A DNA stretch of 7,727 nucleotides, from assembly GCA_965368175.1 (NCBI GenBank), contig CBDULX010000147.1, forward strand, positions 1 through 7,727. The letters run 5' to 3'. This stretch comes from CBDULX01 sp965368175 (GTDB lineage: Bacteria > Pseudomonadota > Gammaproteobacteria > SZUA-229). This document shows, in pieces, positions 1-7,386 of this stretch. Within the stretch, counting starts at the first letter, position 1; each line of letters starts with the position of its first letter. The notes below the pieces were generated by a model, which saw nothing but the letters and a program-made list of their open reading frames with translations, made no database searches and was not told the DNA's origin. Made by a program: the position numbers and the translations under genes.

Positions 1-8
1 CACTGGTT

Positions 9-2822
9 TTAACCCGTATTCCTCATCCCGGTCGCCACCGCATTTATCGTGCGCAGCAAAGGACTTAACCATTTATTCTGCTCTTCTTCACTCAGTGATT
101 TATCACGGTAGCGAGTCAGTAACAGTATCTGGATGTGGCTCAATGGGTCCAGGTAAGGGTCGCGTCGGTGCAGGGATAACTGCAGGGAAGGTGTATCGGC
201 CAGAAGGTGTTCTTCACCAATAATGTCGAGGATGTGTTTGACCGTACGCTCATATTCATCGTAAATCATGGGGAAGATGCGGGCCGCGGTTTCTTCATGC
301 TCACAGAGCCTGGAGTATTCTCTGGCAATTCCCATATCGGCTTTGGTCAGGGCCATTTGAGTATTATTAATGAGGGCGCTGAAATATGGCCATTCTTTCA
401 CCATTTTCTGCAACACTTTCATATTGTTTTCATCGGCCTTGATGAAGCTGTCCAGTGCCGAGCCAATACCGTACCAGGCAGGCAGGGTGATTCTTGACTG
501 GGCCCAGCCGAATACCCAGGGAATAGCACGTATGGAGCCCTTGGATCGATTGGCTTTACGGTGTGAGGGTCGTGAGCCGATGTTCAGCATGCCAATTTCC
601 ACTACCGGTGTGGCTTCGTAGAAGTAATCCAGGAAGCCCTCAGTGTGGTCGGTGAGTTTACGATAAGTGTCTTCACCCACCCTGGTGAGTTCCTGCATGG
701 TTTCCAGAAATTGTGGAGTAGCCGTCAAAGGCTGATCCGTCACCAGGGAGCGGCTGGCCAGCATCAGCCCGGAAACCCCCATGGTCAGCTCATAAATGGC
801 CGTTTCAAGATTGCTGTATTTATAGGACAGCACCTCACCCTGTTCGGTGAATTTAATCTGGCCATGCACAGTACCTTCTGGCTGTGACAATATGGCTTCA
901 AGGGTAGGGCCGCCGCCACGCCCGATGGTGCCGCCACGACCATGGAACAAACGACACTCCACGCCATGGGCATTGGTCAGCGCAATCACTTTTTGCTGTG
1001 CTTCGTACAGGTTCCAGGAGGAGGCCAGTATGCCGCCATCCTTACAGGAGTCGGAATAACCCAGCATGACTTCCTGCAGCTTGCCGGATGCATTGAGTAA
1101 TACCTGGTATACCGGGTTATCCAGTAGTCTTTTCAGCACAATTTCTATGTGCTCAAGATCTTCTATGGTTTCGAACAGGGGTGAAATACGGATTTTACAG
1201 AACCAGTCACCATTGGTGTCCTTACCATTGAGGCCTGCCAGGCTGGCCAGCCACATGACTTCCATAATATGGCTGGCCGCATGGGTCATGGAAATGACGT
1301 AGCTACCAAAGGCACGTTCGGAGATTTCCTGCTGCATATTGGCCATCAGCTCGAACACGTCCAGGGTCTCCCGGTGTAATTCGTCCAGTGCCTGTTTGTC
1401 CAGATCAAACGCCGGTGGATTTTCCAGATACTCGGTGAGCAGCTGAACCCGCTCTTCTTCATTCAACTGGTGATAGTCCGGAGCCTTGCGAATCTGCTTG
1501 ATGATATTGGCCACCGCATCTGAGTGACGAGTGGATTCCTGACGAACATCCAGTTTCAGCAGGAAGAAACCAAAGGTTTCCACCATACGGATCAGGTCTT
1601 TCAGTTCGCCATCGGCAATGTTCTGGTCGCCGTGGCTGATCAGCGAGTTACGGATCAGGGTCAGGTCCTGCAGAAATTCTTTTTCCGAGGGATAAGCATT
1701 ACTCACATCCCCCGTTTCAGTGCCATTGAGGCGAGCCCGCACAATTTGTAAATATTGCTGAAGCCGATGGTGCATGAACGACAGTTTGCGGCGATAAGGG
1801 GCCTGGGCAAAGGCATTGGGCGACTGTGCATACACCTCGAAACGCATGTTTTCGTCGGTATTCAGACTGTCCATGAAGGATTTAGTGGGAGTGCACAGGT
1901 GAGTAGAGTGAGTGAGCTGACGGTTCAGGCGAACCACCCGGCCAATGTATTCATTGAGGATGGTTTCCGACTGCAGGCGCAGAGCCATGGCCGTGGTTTC
2001 CGGTTTTACAAAAGGATTGCCGTCACGGTCTCCGCCGATCCATGAACCAAAACGCAGGAAGCTGGGCACCCGAATCTGGGCATCGGGATAATGCTTGGCC
2101 ATTTTGCGCTCAAGGTTGCGGTAGATATCAGGTACTGCATTGAACAGACTTTCACGGAAGTAGAACAGGCCGTTTTTGATTTCGTCTTTTACCTGAGGTT
2201 TGTATTCGCGAACCTCATTGGTGCGCCATAAAATCTGGATCTGGGTTTCCAGTTCCTGAATCAGTTCTTCGCGCTGGATTTTGCCTAAGGGTGTTTCGTT
2301 TAACTTGTCATTTACCAGGAAAATACGGCGCTGGGCATTCATCACACTGCGTCGCTTGGATTCTGTGGGGTGGGCGGTGAACACGGGAATATAGGCCAGT
2401 TGATCCAGCAGATCCTGTACCTGGCCGGCGCTCAGGCCGGCTTTCTCGAATTCGATCAATGTGGCGTCAAAGGAGCCTGTCCACAGGGGTTTATCGCTGC
2501 GAACCCACTGGCGACGTTGCAGGTGCTGAAAATCCTCTTCAACGATATTCACCAGGCTGAAATAAAGACTAAACGCACGTACCACCTGGGTCAGCGTGTC
2601 CGGGTCCAGTGACTCGATTACTTTCATCAGCTGTGCGCGTTTGCGTGGGTTGTCTTTCTTACGCAGGCTGATGTAGCCGGTGCGTAATTTTTCTACCGCA
2701 TCATAAACATGTACCCCCGCCAGATTGAGTAGCACATTACCCAGCAGGTTACCAAAAAGCTTTACTCGGGAACGCAGCTGTTTATCGTTGGGTTGGGTTG
2801 TCGCTTTCACCATCGGGCTCAT
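9..2822 (-). CDS. ppc: Phosphoenolpyruvate carboxylase, complete
   Basis: Cytosolic PEPC converts phosphoenolpyruvate plus bicarbonate to oxaloacetate and phosphate, refilling the TCA cycle. The 937-residue protein is slightly longer than E. coli Ppc (883). Visible motifs: VFTAHPTE with catalytic His151 (E. coli His138), GYSDSCKDGG with Lys594 (E. coli Lys546), the glycine-rich FHGRGGTIGRGGGP at 626-639 with His627, Arg629 and Arg635 (E. coli His579, Arg581, Arg587), GSRPSHR at 749-755, and the family's invariant MRNTG C-terminus. Lys827, Arg887 and Asn935 align by eye with the aspartate-inhibitor site of the E. coli enzyme (Lys773, Arg832, Asn881), so feedback inhibition by aspartate is likely (inference). 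The start is the ATG at 2822. A second ATG three codons in is equally possible, since neither has a strong Shine-Dalgarno sequence. It is divergent from pgi. The stop is TAA at 9-11, so any terminator lies outside the window. Confidence 0.98.
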   Translation of the reverse strand: MSPMVKATTQPNDKQLRSRVKLFGNLLGNVLLNLAGVHVYDAVEKLRTGYISLRKKDNPRKRAQLMKVIESLDPDTLTQVVRAFSLYFSLVNIVEEDFQHLQRRQWVRSDKPLWTGSFDATLIEFEKAGLSAGQVQDLLDQLAYIPVFTAHPTESKRRSVMNAQRRIFLVNDKLNETPLGKIQREELIQELETQIQILWRTNEVREYKPQVKDEIKNGLFYFRESLFNAVPDIYRNLERKMAKHYPDAQIRVPSFLRFGSWIGGDRDGNPFVKPETTAMALRLQSETILNEYIGRVVRLNRQLTHSTHLCTPTKSFMDSLNTDENMRFEVYAQSPNAFAQAPYRRKLSFMHHRLQQYLQIVRARLNGTETGDVSNAYPSEKEFLQDLTLIRNSLISHGDQNIADGELKDLIRMVETFGFFLLKLDVRQESTRHSDAVANIIKQIRKAPDYHQLNEEERVQLLTEYLENPPAFDLDKQALDELHRETLDVFELMANMQQEISERAFGSYVISMTHAASHIMEVMWLASLAGLNGKDTNGDWFCKIRISPLFETIEDLEHIEIVLKRLLDNPVYQVLLNASGKLQEVMLGYSDSCKDGGILASSWNLYEAQQKVIALTNAHGVECRLFHGRGGTIGRGGGPTLEAILSQPEGTVHGQIKFTEQGEVLSYKYSNLETAIYELTMGVSGLMLASRSLVTDQPLTATPQFLETMQELTRVGEDTYRKLTDHTEGFLDYFYEATPVVEIGMLNIGSRPSHRKANRSKGSIRAIPWVFGWAQSRITLPAWYGIGSALDSFIKADENNMKVLQKMVKEWPYFSALINNTQMALTKADMGIAREYSRLCEHEETAARIFPMIYDEYERTVKHILDIIGEEHLLADTPSLQLSLHRRDPYLDPLSHIQILLLTRYRDKSLSEEEQNKWLSPLLRTINAVATGMRNTG

Positions 2823-2852
2823 TTTTTTTCAATTCATTATCAAAGGCGCGCC

Positions 2853-2858
2853 ATTATA
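2853..2858 (-). promoter_or_regulatory. -10 box of the ppc promoter
   Basis: Read on the minus strand, this is a perfect TATAAT in the context GGCTATAATGG, about 30 bp upstream of the ppc ATG, implying a short leader of roughly 20-25 nt. I see no good -35 hexamer at 16-18 bp; TTGGCG is present but only 12 bp away. The box is convincing by sequence and position, but the full promoter is inferred. Confidence 0.55.
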
Positions 2859-2884
2859 GCCGAATATTTACGCCAAGTTGATGT

Positions 2885-2898
2885 TTTCTCACGAGAAA
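2885..2898. promoter_or_regulatory. Perfect palindrome, candidate operator between ppc and pgi
   Basis: TTTCTC-AC-GAGAAA has exact 6-bp arms around a 2-bp centre. It lies 4 bp upstream of the likely pgi -35 hexamer and upstream of the ppc -10 box, where a repressor or activator could act on either gene. A half-site GAGAAA recurs at 2933-2938, just past the pgi -10 box. It does not match the HexR or Cra consensus sequences that I know. A short palindrome can occur by chance. Confidence 0.3.
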
Positions 2899-2902
2899 GC
2901 CA

Positions 2903-2931
2903 TTGAGATAATGTGGAAGAAACTCTATGCT
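2903..2931 (+). promoter_or_regulatory. Probable sigma70 promoter of pgi
   Basis: TTGAGA at 2903-2908 matches the -35 consensus at five of six positions. TATGCT at 2926-2931 matches the -10 consensus at four of six, including the important first two and last bases. The spacer is the ideal 17 bp. Transcription would begin near 2938, giving a leader of about 26 nt before the pgi ATG. The call comes from sequence and position only. Confidence 0.6.
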
Positions 2932-2963
2932 AGAGAAAATTGTTAATAAATAGATAGAATTAA

Positions 2964-4634
2964 ATGACTGAACTCATACAATCCCCAGCCTGGAAAGCCC
3001 TCGAAGAACATTACGAAGAAGTCAAAGATGTGCACATGCGGGATCTTTTCGAGAAAGATCCACAGCGTTTTGAGCGATTCTCATCTCACCTTGAAGACAT
3101 ATTCCTGGATTACTCCAAAAATCGCATCACCGACAAAACCATGGAGCTGCTCATGGCGCTGGCTCGTCAGGCCGATGTGGAAGGCTGGCGAGACCGCATG
3201 CTGGCAGGCGAAAAAATAAATATTACCGAAGGCAGGTCGGTGCTGCACACCGCATTGCGCAATCGCAGCAACACGCCAGTGCTGGTGGACGGTAAAAATG
3301 TGATGCCCGAGGTAAATGAGGTCCTGGCACAGGTGCGTGGCTTCTCAGAGCGGGTACGCAGCGGCGAATGGCGGGGCTATAACGGTGAGCGCATCAAGAG
3401 CGTGATCAATATTGGTATTGGCGGCTCGGATCTCGGGCCGAAAGTGGTCTGTGAGTCGATGAAGCCATATGCGCAGCGCGGTCTAAAGGCTTATTTTGTC
3501 TCCAATGCCGATGCCACTCATCTGGTGGAAACCCTGAAACTGGTGGAACCGGAAAACACCCTGTTCATTATTTCATCGAAATCCTTTACCACCCAGGAAA
3601 CCATGCTCAATGCTCACAGTGCGCGGCGCTGGTTCATGGATCTGGTGGGCAACGAAAAAGCCATTGCCAGGCACTTTGTGGCTGTGTCCACCAATGTGGC
3701 CGCGGCAAAAGAATTCGGTATCGATCCTAAAAATGTATTCAAATTCTGGGACTGGATCGGCGGTCGTTATTCACTGTGGTCGGCTATTGGTTTACCCATT
3801 GCCATTTATCTGGGTATGGATCATTTTGATGCTCTGCTGGAAGGTGCCCATGAAATGGATCGGCATTTCGCCGAAACCCCATTTGAGCAAAACATGCCCG
3901 TAATTATGGCCATGCTGGGCATCTGGTACAATAATTTCTTCGATGCCCAGAGCCACGGCATTATGCCCTACAGCCAGTACCTGGAGCGGTTGCCAGCCTA
4001 TCTGCAACAGCTGGATATGGAGAGCAACGGTAAAACCATCGATCGAGGGAATCACCGAGTGAATTACCTCACCGGTCCAATCATCTGGGGCGAATCCGGC
4101 ACCAATGGTCAGCATGCCTTCTTTCAGTTGCTGCACCAGGGCACCAAACCAGTGCCGGCAGATTTCCTTATCCCGGCACTGAGTCAGAACCCTATGGGAT
4201 TACATCACCGGGTACTGTTCTCTAACTGCCTGGCCCAGACCCGGGCTTTGATGAAAGGTAAAAAATACGCCGAAGCGGTGGAAGAAATGAAAGCCCTGGG
4301 CATGGGACAGGAACAGATCGAGGAGGTAATCGCCCACAAGGTATTCGAAGGCAATAAACCCACCAACACCATCATCTTCGAGCGGCTCACGCCTAAAACC
4401 CTGGGTGCCATCCTGGCCCTGTACGAACACAAGGTCTTCGTACAGGGCATCATCTGGAATGTGAATTCCTTTGATCAGTGGGGCGTAGAGTACGGCAAAG
4501 TACTGGCCGGGCAGATCCAGGAGTCCTTAGCAAAACCCGGCGATGTAAACCAGTATGATGCCTCCACCAACGGCCTGATCAATTACCGTAAGAAGTTTTA
4601 TTTTGCCGATATAAAAGATAAGAAAATCGATTGA
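2964..4634 (+). CDS. pgi: Glucose-6-phosphate isomerase, complete
   Basis: Pgi interconverts glucose 6-phosphate and fructose 6-phosphate in glycolysis and gluconeogenesis; it is a cytosolic dimer with two SIS-type sugar-phosphate domains. The protein has 556 residues, against 549 in E. coli. The phosphate-binding loop GIGGSDLG is at 151-158 and SKSFTTQET at 205-213. The two family signatures are around DWIGGRYSLWSAIG (263-276) and SFDQWGVEYGK (502-512). Catalytic Glu353 (in MESNGK), His384 (in NGQH) and Lys512 have the same mutual spacing as Glu355, His386 and Lys514 of E. coli. One small variation is WGESG where most enzymes have WGEPG. The ATG at 2964 starts a protein that aligns with E. 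coli from its N-terminus, although its Shine-Dalgarno sequence is weak. The TGA stop is four bases before the heptamer array that separates it from convergent queG. Confidence 0.98.
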   Translation: MTELIQSPAWKALEEHYEEVKDVHMRDLFEKDPQRFERFSSHLEDIFLDYSKNRITDKTMELLMALARQADVEGWRDRMLAGEKINITEGRSVLHTALRNRSNTPVLVDGKNVMPEVNEVLAQVRGFSERVRSGEWRGYNGERIKSVINIGIGGSDLGPKVVCESMKPYAQRGLKAYFVSNADATHLVETLKLVEPENTLFIISSKSFTTQETMLNAHSARRWFMDLVGNEKAIARHFVAVSTNVAAAKEFGIDPKNVFKFWDWIGGRYSLWSAIGLPIAIYLGMDHFDALLEGAHEMDRHFAETPFEQNMPVIMAMLGIWYNNFFDAQSHGIMPYSQYLERLPAYLQQLDMESNGKTIDRGNHRVNYLTGPIIWGESGTNGQHAFFQLLHQGTKPVPADFLIPALSQNPMGLHHRVLFSNCLAQTRALMKGKKYAEAVEEMKALGMGQEQIEEVIAHKVFEGNKPTNTIIFERLTPKTLGAILALYEHKVFVQGIIWNVNSFDQWGVEYGKVLAGQIQESLAKPGDVNQYDASTNGLINYRKKFYFADIKDKKID

Positions 4635-4638
4635 AAAA

Positions 4639-4758
4639 AAGTTATAAGTTTCAAGTTTCAAGTTGTAAGTTACAGGCATAAACCTAAACCTTTTTCTTTT
4701 GATTGAGGTTAAGGTTTAGGTTTTCAATTTTCGACTTACAACTTGTAACTTGTAACTT
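4639..4758. repeat. Heptamer palindrome A between pgi and queG
   Basis: The left arm (4639-4673) is five tandem 7-bp units of form AAGTTNN. The right arm (4724-4758), read on the minus strand, is five more: three clean AAGTTNN units and two degenerate ones. Pairing 4646-4673 with 4731-4758 gives a 28-bp stem with about five mismatches. Nested inside is a second perfect 12-bp inverted repeat (4680-4691 and 4712-4723). The right arm overlaps the 3' end of queG. The array is a relative of B and C by its 7-bp period, GTT core and inverted layout, though its heptamer has AAG where theirs has TGG. Confidence 0.85.
4680..4730. terminator. Inner stem-loop, likely terminator for pgi and perhaps queG
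   Basis: AAACCTAAACCT at 4680-4691 pairs exactly with AGGTTTAGGTTT at 4712-4723 across a 20-nt loop. On the plus strand the stem is followed by a T-rich stretch up to 4730, as expected of a rho-independent terminator for pgi. On the minus strand the following T run is short, so termination of queG is less certain. The stem is AT-rich and the loop long, making this a weak terminator unless the outer heptamer arms of array A add to the fold. Confidence 0.45.
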
Positions 4759-5797
4759 CTTTCAAAGCCCAATCTATATGTTCCTTAACCATATCGTTCA
4801 CCTCAGCCCTTTTCGCTTTTAATGACTGGACAGCTTCTTTCGAATAGGGGGCATTGCCCAGTGCTACTGCGATGTTTCTTAGCCATTGCATATAACCGAT
4901 ACGGCGTATCGGTGAGCCTTCCATTCTTGACAGAAACTCAGCTTCAGTCCAGTTGAACAGCTCCAGTAGTTTTGGTGCATCCAGCTTATGTCTAACTCTA
5001 AAATCCGGCTCATCGGTGGGTCGGGAAAACCGGTTCCAGGGGCATACCAGCTGGCAGTCGTCGCAACCGTAAATTCTATTGCCTATGTCTTTGCGGAATT
5101 CAACCGGTATTGAGCCTTTGAGTTCAATGGTCAAATAGGAAATACAGCGACGGGCATCCAGCTGGTAGGGGGCGACTATGGCCTGTGTGGGGCAAATGTC
5201 GATGCAGGCCTGGCAGGAGCCGCAGTGATTAGCAGGCTGGTTGCTGGAAATATCCAGTGGCAGATCCGTATAGATCTCACCCAGGAAAAACCAGGAACCG
5301 GCTTTCTGGTTAATCAGGTTAGTGTGTTTGCCAATCCAGCCCAGCCCAGCATTTTCAGCCAGGGCTTTTTCCAGTACCGGAGCACTGTCGGTAAAAACCC
5401 GGTAACCAAAATCCCCGATCTCCGTTTTCATCCAGTCCACCAGCTGCTGCAGGCGTTTGCGAATAATCTTGTGGTAATCACGGCCCAGGGCATAGCGGGA
5501 GATAAACCCCATGTCCGGCTGGTTCAGGGCGTGCTGAATACTGGTCGCCTCAGGAGGAAAGTAGTCCATGCGTACAGATATAACACGAACTGTTCCCGGC
5601 TCCAGCTCATCTGGCCGAGAGCGCTTGAGGCCATGACGTGCCATATAGTCCATTTCGCCATGAAAATTTTTATCCAGCCAGTCCAGAAAATGTGCTTCCT
5701 GATCGGGTATCCGGATATCACCAACCTCAAGCTGCTGGAAGCCGAGGGCGCGGGCATGGGCTTGAATGTCGTTTATTTTGAGCTGAGTTTTCGGCAA
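4736..5797 (-). CDS. queG: Epoxyqueuosine reductase, complete, TTG start
   Basis: QueG performs the last step of queuosine synthesis, reducing epoxyqueuosine to queuosine at position 34 of tRNAs for Asp, Asn, His and Tyr, using cobalamin and two [4Fe-4S] clusters. The protein has 353 residues. The N-terminal cobalamin-binding part contains HGEMDYMARHG (46-56) and TDSAPVLEKALA with the putative catalytic Asp137. A ferredoxin-like part carries Cys192, 195, 198 and 202 (CGSCQACIDIC) and Cys218, 245, 248 and 252 (CDDCQLVCPWN). The C-terminal third is helical and HEAT-like. The start is TTG: no ATG, GTG or other usable codon lies between the upstream in-frame stop (5837-5839) and this point, and the N-terminus then matches the family length. 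No Shine-Dalgarno is visible. The C-terminal VTSYKL and the stop are encoded by array A. It converges with pgi and diverges from gltX. Confidence 0.95.
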   Translation of the reverse strand: MPKTQLKINDIQAHARALGFQQLEVGDIRIPDQEAHFLDWLDKNFHGEMDYMARHGLKRSRPDELEPGTVRVISVRMDYFPPEATSIQHALNQPDMGFISRYALGRDYHKIIRKRLQQLVDWMKTEIGDFGYRVFTDSAPVLEKALAENAGLGWIGKHTNLINQKAGSWFFLGEIYTDLPLDISSNQPANHCGSCQACIDICPTQAIVAPYQLDARRCISYLTIELKGSIPVEFRKDIGNRIYGCDDCQLVCPWNRFSRPTDEPDFRVRHKLDAPKLLELFNWTEAEFLSRMEGSPIRRIGYMQWLRNIAVALGNAPYSKEAVQSLKAKRAEVNDMVKEHIDWALKEVTSYKL

Positions 5798-5812
5798 GAG
5801 AAATAAAGTTCG

Positions 5813-5892
5813 TGGTTTATGGTTGATCGTTGATGGTTAAAGCATAACATATTGAAAACCACCAACCACCAACCACCAACCACCAACCATCA
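5813..5892. repeat. Heptamer palindrome B between queG and gltX
   Basis: The left arm (5813-5840) is four 7-bp units close to TGGTTNA. A 17-bp centre (5841-5857) follows. The right arm (5858-5892) is five tandem units, four identical ACCACCA and a final ACCATCA. Read on the minus strand the right arm becomes TGGTTGG repeats, so the arms are inverted copies of one heptamer theme, although the right arm has been homogenised. ATGGTTGATCGTT (5819-5831) is identical to 7379-7391 in array C, and TTAAAGCAT (5837-5845) recurs inverted at 7409-7417. The array lies in the divergent promoter region, 15 bp from the queG start. A TATGCT hexamer read on the minus strand in its centre (5840-5845) could be a queG -10 box, but I see no partner -35. 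Confidence 0.85.
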
Positions 5893-5944
5893 GAGTCTGT
5901 TGTATTCAATAGCAGAAACCCGTTTTAATAAATTCTCGATTCAT

Positions 5945-5950
5945 TATAAT
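5945..5950 (+). promoter_or_regulatory. -10 box of the gltX promoter
   Basis: A perfect TATAAT lies 32 bp upstream of the gltX ATG, predicting transcription from about 5957 and a leader of about 26 nt. The -35 region is poor: TTTTAA at 5923-5928 with a 16-bp spacer matches only three of six. The box is beyond the right arm of array B, so gltX transcripts would not contain that repeat. Confidence 0.5.
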
Positions 5951-5982
5951 CCGTGCTCTACCTGTTAAATTAAGAAAAAATC

Positions 5983-7386
5983 ATGAAAGTTCGTACTCGA
6001 TTTGCCCCCAGCCCCACTGGGTATCTCCACATTGGTGGGGCTCGTACTGCTCTGTTCTCCTGGCTCTGGGCCAAAAAACATGGCGGTGATTTCATCCTGC
6101 GCATCGAAGATACGGACCGCGAACGTTCCACTCAGGAAGCGGTGGATGCCATTCTCGATGGCATGGAATGGCTGGGGCTGGAGCATGATTTGGGCCCTTA
6201 TTACCAGACTGAGCGCTACGATCGCTACAAAGAAGTTGTCCAGCAACTGCTTGATTCCCGCCATGCTTATTACTGCAATTGCTCCCGGGAGCGGCTGGAT
6301 CAGATGCGCGAACAGCAAATGGCCAACAGGCAAAAGCCCAAGTATGACGGCTGCTGCCGCGACAAGGGATTAGTTGCAGCAGACGATACGGTAGTGCGCT
6401 TCAAAAACCCTCAGGATGGGGAAGTGGTTATCACCGATCATGTCCGGGGCCAGGTGGTGATCAGCAATCAGGAGCTGGATGACCTGATCATCGAACGCTC
6501 CGATGGCAACCCCACTTACAATCTCACGGTGGTAGTGGACGACTGGGACATGGAAATCACTCATGTCATACGGGGTGACGATCACCTGAATAATACCCCA
6601 AGGCAAATCAATATCCTGAAGGCGCTGGGCGCGCATATCCCCGAGTATGCCCATATCCCGATGATAAATGGCCCAGATGGCAAGAAGCTCTCCAAGCGCA
6701 CAGGCGCAGTGAGCGTGATGCAATATCACGAGGAAGGTTATCTCACCGAAGCCATGATCAATTATCTGGTGCGCCTGGGCTGGTCCCATGGTGACCAGGA
6801 AATATTTGATCTGGACGAAATGATCGAAAAATTCGACATCAAGGACATCAACAAATCCGCCTCCAGCCTCAACACCGAAAAACTGCAATGGCTGAACCAG
6901 CAATACATGATCAAGCTCGACCCGGTTTACGTTGCGGAGCAACTGGCTTTTTACATGCTGGAACACGGTATCAACATCGAAAACGGGCCCAAACTCACCG
7001 ATGTCGTGGAACAGCTTAGAGAGCGCAGCAAAACCCTGGTAGACATGGTAGAAAGCAGCCGATTTTTCTACGAAGACTTCGAGGAATACGATGCCAAAGC
7101 CGCCAAAAAACAGTTCAAACCCGATACTGTCGTGGTTTTACAAGAACTAAAGCAGGCATACGAGGCCCTTGACGACTGGCGTGCCAGTGCCATCCATCAG
7201 GTAATAGAAAATACCGTAGAAAAACTCGAAGTTGGCTTCGGCAAAGTCGGCCAACCCCTGAGACTGGCGGTAACCGGTACCGGTAATTCTCCATCTATCG
7301 ATATTACGCTGGAGTTGCTGGGAAAGGAGAAGACCCTGGAGAGGATCAATAAAGCCATTCATTACATAATGAATGTTAATGGTTGA
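5983..7386 (+). CDS. gltX: Glutamyl-tRNA synthetase, complete
   Basis: GltX is the cytosolic class I synthetase that activates glutamate with ATP and charges tRNA-Glu. The protein has 467 residues, usual for bacterial GluRS. The Rossmann catalytic domain opens with RFAPSPTGYLHIGGARTALF (5-24), containing the HIGH-type motif His16-Gly19. The KMSKS-type loop is KLSKR at 235-239. Cys98, Cys100 and Cys125 correspond to the zinc-binding cysteines of E. coli GltX. The helical anticodon-binding domain occupies roughly 300-467 and ends with the conserved ITLELLGKEKTLERINKAI stretch. This intact C-terminal domain excludes the short paralogue GluQ. The ATG at 5983 is where the family begins; the Shine-Dalgarno is weak and A-rich. 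The last residues NVNG and the TGA stop lie inside palindrome C, so the extreme C-terminus seems to be repeat-derived. Confidence 0.98.
   Translation: MKVRTRFAPSPTGYLHIGGARTALFSWLWAKKHGGDFILRIEDTDRERSTQEAVDAILDGMEWLGLEHDLGPYYQTERYDRYKEVVQQLLDSRHAYYCNCSRERLDQMREQQMANRQKPKYDGCCRDKGLVAADDTVVRFKNPQDGEVVITDHVRGQVVISNQELDDLIIERSDGNPTYNLTVVVDDWDMEITHVIRGDDHLNNTPRQINILKALGAHIPEYAHIPMINGPDGKKLSKRTGAVSVMQYHEEGYLTEAMINYLVRLGWSHGDQEIFDLDEMIEKFDIKDINKSASSLNTEKLQWLNQQYMIKLDPVYVAEQLAFYMLEHGINIENGPKLTDVVEQLRERSKTLVDMVESSRFFYEDFEEYDAKAAKKQFKPDTVVVLQELKQAYEALDDWRASAIHQVIENTVEKLEVGFGKVGQPLRLAVTGTGNSPSIDITLELLGKEKTLERINKAIHYIMNVNG

Noticed and set aside
4680..4723. AAACCT/AGGTTT repeats as telomeric DNA of a linear replicon
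   Set aside because: There are only two units in each arm, internal to a convergent gene pair; a short stem-loop is the simpler explanation.
5225..5806. A 193-codon open frame on the plus strand opposite queG
   Set aside because: It is antisense to a clearly conserved queG frame with all eight cluster cysteines, and its translation has no recognisable motif or ribosome binding site.
5858..5892. Tandem ACCACCA repeats as a CRISPR array
   Set aside because: The units are 7 bp, directly abutting, with no spacers and no cas genes; this is a simple tandem repeat forming one arm of a palindrome.
6370..6966. A 198-codon open frame on the minus strand opposite gltX
   Set aside because: It is antisense to the conserved catalytic region of gltX. 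The translation looks like a reverse-frame shadow and resembles no family that I know.
5983..7386. Possibility that the synthetase next to queG is GluQ, the tRNA-Asp queuosine glutamylating paralogue
   Set aside because: GluQ lacks the anticodon-binding domain and is about 300 residues. This protein has 467 residues with a complete C-terminal domain, so it is GltX, and the adjacency to queG does not by itself imply a pathway.
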